This document shows positions 59,538 to 64,000 of a DNA stretch of 64,000 bases, in pieces. Numbering within the stretch: position 1 is the stretch's first letter; each line of letters starts with the position of its first letter. The stretch is from NCBI RefSeq assembly GCF_019263745.1, contig NZ_CP077107.1, forward strand, positions 2,170,001 to 2,234,000, given 5' to 3'. The DNA is from Methanospirillum hungatei (lineage in GTDB: Archaea > Halobacteriota > Methanomicrobia > Methanomicrobiales > Methanospirillaceae). The notes below the pieces were generated by a model. The model saw only the letters and a program-made list of their open reading frames with translations, was not told the DNA's origin and searched no databases. The position numbers and the translations under genes were made by a program.

Positions 59538-60740
59538 TCAGTTTGCAATTCCCCATTTATCCAGTGCCCGCTTCAGCTCTGGGTGATCCTGGGCATATGT
59601 GGCTGGAGGAATACCCGCAACCGCAGCATCTACCGCCTGTCGCATTGCAGCAGCCCCGGCTCGTGTCCCGTCAGGGTGTCCATGTATCCCGCCCCCTGCC
59701 TGGAGGATGATATCCCGCCCGAGCAGTCTGATCTCCTTGTCAACTCCACCTGGGTGAAGTCCCCCGCTTGCAACCGGGAATACTGGTTTCAGATCAAAGA
59801 AGGGTTCTGTAAGTGCCAGGTTGTCACCGCGCAATTCAGTCACATCATGCTCCATTTTACCTGATACAGTCCCGGTATGGAGTTGGTCACCACCAAGCAT
59901 TCTGACCAGACGACAGAGCGGTCTCATGGCGATTCCGTGTTCGCGGTTTCTGGTAATTGCTGCATGCATGGTCCGGTGAACATGGATGGGAAGGTTCAGT
60001 CCGGGTTCTTCTGCAACTGCTCTTACGGCATCAAATCCGCAAACGATGACATCAATCATCAGCATATTTGCACCCATTCTGACTGCTTCCCGGGCTCTTT
60101 CTACAATCTTGTCCCCCGCGGTTGAGATATTGACTGCATACAGCACATTTCTTCCTGATTCGCTCCTGACCCGGTCCAGTTGTTCCATGACAAGAGGGAG
60201 TCGCTCGTTTATGGGGCAGAATTTCTGGTCAGTCAGGGTCTCATCATCCTTGATCAGATCTACGCCACCGATTGCTGCTTCATACGCAACTTCAGCGGTA
60301 TCTTTTGGATTCAGACCAACTTTTGGTTTAATAATGGTCCCGACATGAGGCCGGTCTGTCGTTCCTACAAGTTTTCTTATACCCTCAATCCCATATCCCG
60401 GTCCTTTGAAAGGAATGATATCCTTGGAGAACTCGACATCAATCAGCCTGACTGCAGCAAGACGTGATAATCCAAAGAGGTTCCCTGCAACAACAGAGAG
60501 ATATTGGGGAATATTGCCTGGTTCAAATATTTCTGAAGGGTAGGTGATAGAACAGGTATATCCTTGTCCAGTTGGAATAATATCCCCGATACGGCCGTCA
60601 AGGTATCTGACATAATTCTGCCGTGTTGAAATTTCTGTCCATGTTCCTGTGGTCTGTTCTTCTGCTATCGCCCTGGCTGCCCAGTCAGGACTTACTCCTT
60701 CTTTTGGTCTGAAATAATATGTTGCAACGACATCTGTCAT
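59538..60740 (-). CDS. rbcL: form III RuBisCO large subunit
   Basis: The protein has 400 residues. Active-site elements are GTIIKPKVGLNPKDTAEV (Lys), GGVDLIKDDETLTDQ (carbamylated Lys and Asp-Asp-Glu metal site), GGDQLHTGTVSGKMEHD (loop 6 Lys) and ASGGLHPGG. Form III enzymes act in the archaeal AMP pathway: ribulose 1,5-bisphosphate + CO2 gives two 3-phosphoglycerate. ATG 60740 starts one base after the stop of the R15P-isomerase gene; dapF follows at 5 bases. Confidence 0.95.
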   Translation of the reverse strand: MTDVVATYYFRPKEGVSPDWAARAIAEEQTTGTWTEISTRQNYVRYLDGRIGDIIPTGQGYTCSITYPSEIFEPGNIPQYLSVVAGNLFGLSRLAAVRLIDVEFSKDIIPFKGPGYGIEGIRKLVGTTDRPHVGTIIKPKVGLNPKDTAEVAYEAAIGGVDLIKDDETLTDQKFCPINERLPLVMEQLDRVRSESGRNVLYAVNISTAGDKIVERAREAVRMGANMLMIDVIVCGFDAVRAVAEEPGLNLPIHVHRTMHAAITRNREHGIAMRPLCRLVRMLGGDQLHTGTVSGKMEHDVTELRGDNLALTEPFFDLKPVFPVASGGLHPGGVDKEIRLLGRDIILQAGGGIHGHPDGTRAGAAAMRQAVDAAVAGIPPATYAQDHPELKRALDKWGIAN

Positions 60741-60741
60741 G

Positions 60742-61698
60742 TTATTCTTCCTCACAATAAGGTAAATCTGAGCTCATATCATCATTATCCCAATGAAGCT
60801 GCTCTTTGATGATGGTATATGCCATTTCAGGAGGGAATACTCCTGCTTCAGTAATAATGTAATCAACGTAATCGGCAGGAGTAATATCAAAGGTCGGATT
60901 TCTGACGGTTACGTATGGGAGTTTTTTTCTCATCTCTTTTGAGAGTATCTCATCAGGTGTTCGCTCTTCGATAAGTATCCGTTCTCCGACGATGGTTCGG
61001 GGAGCAAATTTGTATGTCTCTGCAGCGACAAGAAAACTGACTCTGGCCTCATGAGCAGCAAGTGCTATCTGCGAGGTTCCGATTTTATTAATCACTGAAC
61101 CATTCACGGTTATTGCATCTGCACCCGTGATACACAGATCTACTTCTTTCATGAAATGGCGGGCTGCGGAGTCAACGATAAAATTCGTTCTGATTCCTGC
61201 ATCAGAAAGGGTTCTTGCAGTGATGTGACCCTGGTTTCTTGGTCTTACCTCAGTTGCATAGACTTCAATATTCATTCCCTGCTCATGTGCCTTGAGGATA
61301 CAACCCAGCGCAGCTTCAGAGTTACAATGTGTAAGGACCACATCACCGTCCCTGATGTGCCTGGCACCAATCTTTCCTATTTTATTGACTGCTTCCTCAG
61401 ATCGAGTTATGAATGAACATGCCCGCTCTTCCAGGTTTTTCTTTGCGGATTGTAGTTCTGACTCCTTTTTTAAGGGTTTCATAACCAGGTTTACCGCATT
61501 TGGAAGAGACACTGCTGTTGGCCTTGTTGCTACCAGTATCTCCGCCGCTTTTTCCATCTCCTGGCAATAGGTAAGGAGATCTGCTGGATGAATGGTCTGG
61601 GAATGATCATGAAGAGCCTGTGCAGCAGCCCTGGCAATTCTACCTGCACCCCTGATCTCCATCGTCTGGATCTTCTCTGCAGTCTCCTCAAGCGTCAT
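60742..61698 (-). CDS. ribose-1,5-bisphosphate isomerase
   Basis: The protein has 318 residues of the eIF2B-alpha-like isomerase family: TAEKIQTMEIRGAGRIARAA, VLTHCNSEAALGCI (near 131), VYATEVRPRNQGHITA, and DLCITGADAITVNGSVINKIG (catalytic Asp, near 198). In the archaeal AMP pathway it turns ribose 1,5-bisphosphate into ribulose 1,5-bisphosphate for RuBisCO, whose gene follows one base later. ATG 61698 is preferred to a TTG at 61725 because the family start MTLEETAEKI follows. AMP phosphorylase is not in the window. Confidence 0.92.
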   Translation of the reverse strand: MTLEETAEKIQTMEIRGAGRIARAAAQALHDHSQTIHPADLLTYCQEMEKAAEILVATRPTAVSLPNAVNLVMKPLKKESELQSAKKNLEERACSFITRSEEAVNKIGKIGARHIRDGDVVLTHCNSEAALGCILKAHEQGMNIEVYATEVRPRNQGHITARTLSDAGIRTNFIVDSAARHFMKEVDLCITGADAITVNGSVINKIGTSQIALAAHEARVSFLVAAETYKFAPRTIVGERILIEERTPDEILSKEMRKKLPYVTVRNPTFDITPADYVDYIITEAGVFPPEMAYTIIKEQLHWDNDDMSSDLPYCEEE

Positions 61699-61803
61699 AT
61701 CACATTCTATCTTTTTTCTTCTCAATAATCCTTGGGTTTTTTATATCTTCAGACCGGCCAAGGGTATTATCTGTCCCTTCGTATTATATCTGGTAGAGTT
61801 TTC

Positions 61804-62622
61804 ATGTCTGTAGCTGTGGTGTTTGATAGTGCCGGAACCCTGCTCCGCACCTATCGGATGGCAAAAAACATACTGACCGGTGAGCTGCTGACAGATGTGG
61901 AGACAACCATTCTCACCTTCGAAGATCCGGAACGTGTTCTTTGTGTGTTACATGGTCATACCCGGGATTTCATGACCGTTTCACCAGATCTGCTTATTTC
62001 GAAGTACCTCAAGGACCATGATGTCGGATTTGGAATATCGTGCACGCGAAAACTTGTTGAAAAAGAGCATATTCAGTCCGTTCTTCTGGAAGATACCTGG
62101 GCTACTGCGGGAGATATGCAGGAATGCATGCGTGTAATCTGGTCAGAAGTAAAAGAGAACGAAGTGGTTGCATTAAATAACGGGCTCATCGTTCACATGG
62201 GTAAAGAATGTATTGAATTTACCGTAACCGCTGGGGGAACCCCTTTTTTCGGGGCTCTGGAAACCATTACTACTCTCCATGATCGCGGTGTATGTACATA
62301 TATTGCCTCCGGGGATCGGGAAGCGAAACTGGAACGGATGGCTGATTATCTGGGCATTCCGAAGGACCGGGTTTTTGGTGTTGCCACACCATCGGTAAAA
62401 GAACAAATTGTTCGTGATTTACAAAAAAACCATGACCTGGTTGTGATGGTCGGCGATTCAATCAATGATCTCAGGGCAATGCGAGCTGCTGATATAGCAG
62501 TTCTCAGTGATCAGCAGTCATCAGTCAAACCTGCCGAGCTTGCAGATGTAGCAGACCATCGGATACGAGATATTCGCGAGGTTTTGAAAATCATCCCCCT
62601 GGTGGGAAAAAAGGCCCGATAA
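61804..62622 (+). CDS. HAD-superfamily protein with DxA active-site motif
   Basis: The protein has 272 residues. HAD motifs are: I, VVFDSAGTLLRTY at residue 5; II, CTYIASGDRE (near 184); III/IV, VVMVGDSINDLRAMRAADIA (near 225). In motif I the second Asp of the usual DxD is Ala (FDSAG), as in phosphonoacetaldehyde hydrolase, so normal phosphatase acid-base chemistry is doubtful. A cap region of about 150 residues lies between motifs I and II. ATG 61804 is chosen over an upstream start at 61732 because it gives the HAD start directly. It precedes atwA on the same strand. Confidence 0.88.
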   Translation: MSVAVVFDSAGTLLRTYRMAKNILTGELLTDVETTILTFEDPERVLCVLHGHTRDFMTVSPDLLISKYLKDHDVGFGISCTRKLVEKEHIQSVLLEDTWATAGDMQECMRVIWSEVKENEVVALNNGLIVHMGKECIEFTVTAGGTPFFGALETITTLHDRGVCTYIASGDREAKLERMADYLGIPKDRVFGVATPSVKEQIVRDLQKNHDLVVMVGDSINDLRAMRAADIAVLSDQQSSVKPAELADVADHRIRDIREVLKIIPLVGKKAR

Positions 62623-62716
62623 ATCACGCTATTTGCCGATCGTGAAATTTGGCATGCAGAAATAAAGATGTAATAGGCATCAGCGATAACAATACCTTAC
62701 GAAAGGTGTTTGCAAG

Positions 62717-64000
62717 ATGAGACCCCTGATCACGGTTGATAACCTTACCATGGCCTTCGACGGAAAGGAGGTCCTGAAAAATATATCCTTTACACTTGAG
62801 GAAGGAGAAATACTCGGCATAATTGGACGGAGCGGTGCAGGAAAAACAGTGCTGATGCACCTTCTTCGGGGTGTCGATCAGCCTCCTTCATCAGGAACAA
62901 TTACATACCACATGGCTGTCTGTGATTCATGTGAGTATGTTACCGTGCAGAGCCATGCAGGGCAGACTTGTCCGGTTTGTGGAGCTGTACTGAAACCACA
63001 GGATATTGATTTCTGGAGTTCGGAAAACGAGGTCTTGAAAAGACGGATCATGAAGCGAAATGCCATCATGTTCCAGCGGACCTTTGCATTGTATGGAAAT
63101 GACCGGGTCATTGATAATGTCCTTCACGCCCTGGATGATGTCGGGTATCCTCCAGGTAAAGCAGTAGGTCGTGCAGCAGATCTGATAGATCAGGTCCATC
63201 TTTCACACCGGATGATGCACATTGCACGGGATCTATCCGGAGGTGAAAAACAGCGTGTGGTGCTTGCACGTCAGCTCGCAAAAGAGCCGTTCTGTCTGTT
63301 TGCTGACGAGCCTACTGGGACTCTTGATCCCAAAACAGCGAGCCTCGTACATAATATGCTTGAAAACGCAGCAAAGAGCAATGGTATGTCGATGGTTGTC
63401 ACCTCGCACTTCACCCAGATTCTTGAGGATGTGGTGACCAGGGCAATCCTTCTTGAAGATGGACACATTAAGAAGATTGGGGCTCCGGATGAGGTTGTTC
63501 AGGTCTTTATGGAAGGATTTTCTGACCTTGAAACATTTTGTGAAATTGAACTTGGAAAAGATATCCTTCGGGCCAGAGAGTTATCAAAGCGATACATATC
63601 AGTGGACCGGGGCCTTATCAAGGCTGTCGACGGAGTCCAGTTTGAAGTCTATCATAAGGAGGTATTTGGAATAATCGGGACCTCCGGGGCTGGAAAAACA
63701 ACCCTTTCAAAGATGATTGCCGGTATAATTGAACCAACCAGTGGAGATCTGGGTGTGCTTGTTGGTGAAGACTGGGTGGATATGACAAAACCCGGTTTTG
63801 ATCTTCGGGGTCGGGCAAAACAGTACATTGGTCTTTTACATCAGGAGTATGATCTCTTCCCCCACCGGACAATCCTAGATAACCTGACTGATGCCATTGG
63901 CCTTGAGTTTCCCAAAGAACTGGCCATGCGTAAGGCGATCATTACCCTGAAGATGGCTGGTTTTACCCAGGAGAAGGCTCGCGAAATTCTTGAACGACTG
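62717..64000 (+). CDS. atwA: methyl-coenzyme M reductase activation component A2 (AtwA), 3' end missing
   Basis: The first 428 codons are present and the frame runs off the window. It is a tandem ABC ATPase. First unit: Walker A IIGRSGAGKTV (near 35), signature DLSGGEKQRVVLARQLA (near 175), Walker B LFADEPTGTLDP (near 195). Second unit: Walker A IIGTSGAGKTTLS (near 318). An insert in the first unit has two Cys pairs (CDSC, CPVC), a zinc-ribbon-like module. Component A2 supplies ATP to the reductive activation of nickel cofactor F430 in Mcr. GAAAGGTG lies 8 bases before the ATG. Confidence 0.93.
   Translation, partial: MRPLITVDNLTMAFDGKEVLKNISFTLEEGEILGIIGRSGAGKTVLMHLLRGVDQPPSSGTITYHMAVCDSCEYVTVQSHAGQTCPVCGAVLKPQDIDFWSSENEVLKRRIMKRNAIMFQRTFALYGNDRVIDNVLHALDDVGYPPGKAVGRAADLIDQVHLSHRMMHIARDLSGGEKQRVVLARQLAKEPFCLFADEPTGTLDPKTASLVHNMLENAAKSNGMSMVVTSHFTQILEDVVTRAILLEDGHIKKIGAPDEVVQVFMEGFSDLETFCEIELGKDILRARELSKRYISVDRGLIKAVDGVQFEVYHKEVFGIIGTSGAGKTTLSKMIAGIIEPTSGDLGVLVGEDWVDMTKPGFDLRGRAKQYIGLLHQEYDLFPHRTILDNLTDAIGLEFPKELAMRKAIITLKMAGFTQEKAREILERL

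Overview
The window reads as a chromosomal segment of a methanogenic archaeon, most likely order Methanomicrobiales and Methanospirillum-like. The order follows from gene content: methyl-coenzyme M reductase activation component A2 (AtwA), F420 synthase subunit CofH, a methanopterin-type dihydropteroate synthase homologue, the small subunit of DNA polymerase D, an archaeal histone, SecD/SecF, ER-type signal peptidase, form III RuBisCO with ribose-1,5-bisphosphate isomerase, and RibL. The genus is a guess from the abundance of TPR proteins and the general style of the genes. No rRNA, tRNA, CRISPR array, integrase or intact insertion sequence was recognised.

Layout. 1-5.7 kb (minus): two exported proteins, then a ribbon-helix-helix/acyl-CoA synthetase fusion downstream of a four-subunit 2-oxoacid:ferredoxin oxidoreductase (order B-A-G-D). 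5.7-12.9 kb: RecQ with a small Cys-cluster protein, a lone CheW, TruA, a PHP phosphoesterase, and a plus-strand cofactor/rRNA cluster (pteroate synthase homologue, JAMM protein, RibL, Tsr3). 12.9-21.8 kb: TPR and exported proteins, a PfpI-like protein, a pentapeptide-repeat protein, CofH with signal peptidase, and DP1 of polymerase D. 21.9-30.4 kb: membrane pyrophosphatase, a membrane-tethered double-winged-helix regulator, HtpX, a P-type Ca2+-ATPase and two membrane proteins. 30.5-35 kb: a broken DUF6398 gene and a metal/cobalamin-type ABC importer operon whose binding protein carries a dockerin and which includes a methyltransferase. 35-41 kb: a large sensor kinase, an MBL-DUF3006-ArsC operon, a lipoprotein and the histone, separated by AT-rich gaps. 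41-51.7 kb: a K+/H+ antiporter with a second copy of the membrane-tethered regulator, secFD, an MFS transporter facing a TrmB regulator, a Na+/solute symporter with a 43-residue accessory protein, and a CARDB protein. 52-64 kb: bacterial-type phosphoglycerate mutase; a tightly overlapping PurA/Trm112/CobD/PdxS/PdxT chain; DapF, RuBisCO and R15P isomerase in one operon; and a HAD protein followed by AtwA, which runs off the right edge.

How the parts may work together. The acyl-CoA synthetase and the 2-oxoacid oxidoreductase could activate a short or branched organic acid and carboxylate it to a 2-oxoacid. Its ribbon-helix-helix head suggests an enzyme that also controls its own transcription, as PutA does, and palindromes lie at suitable places. 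R15P isomerase and RuBisCO form the last two steps of the archaeal AMP pathway. Pyrophosphatase, Ca2+-ATPase, K+/H+ antiporter and Na+ symporter make up an ion-homeostasis set, and two of these loci carry paralogous membrane-bound regulators. The most unusual items are the RHH-synthetase fusion, the dockerin-bearing importer operon, the paired membrane-anchored regulators, and the HAD protein with a DxA active-site motif beside AtwA.
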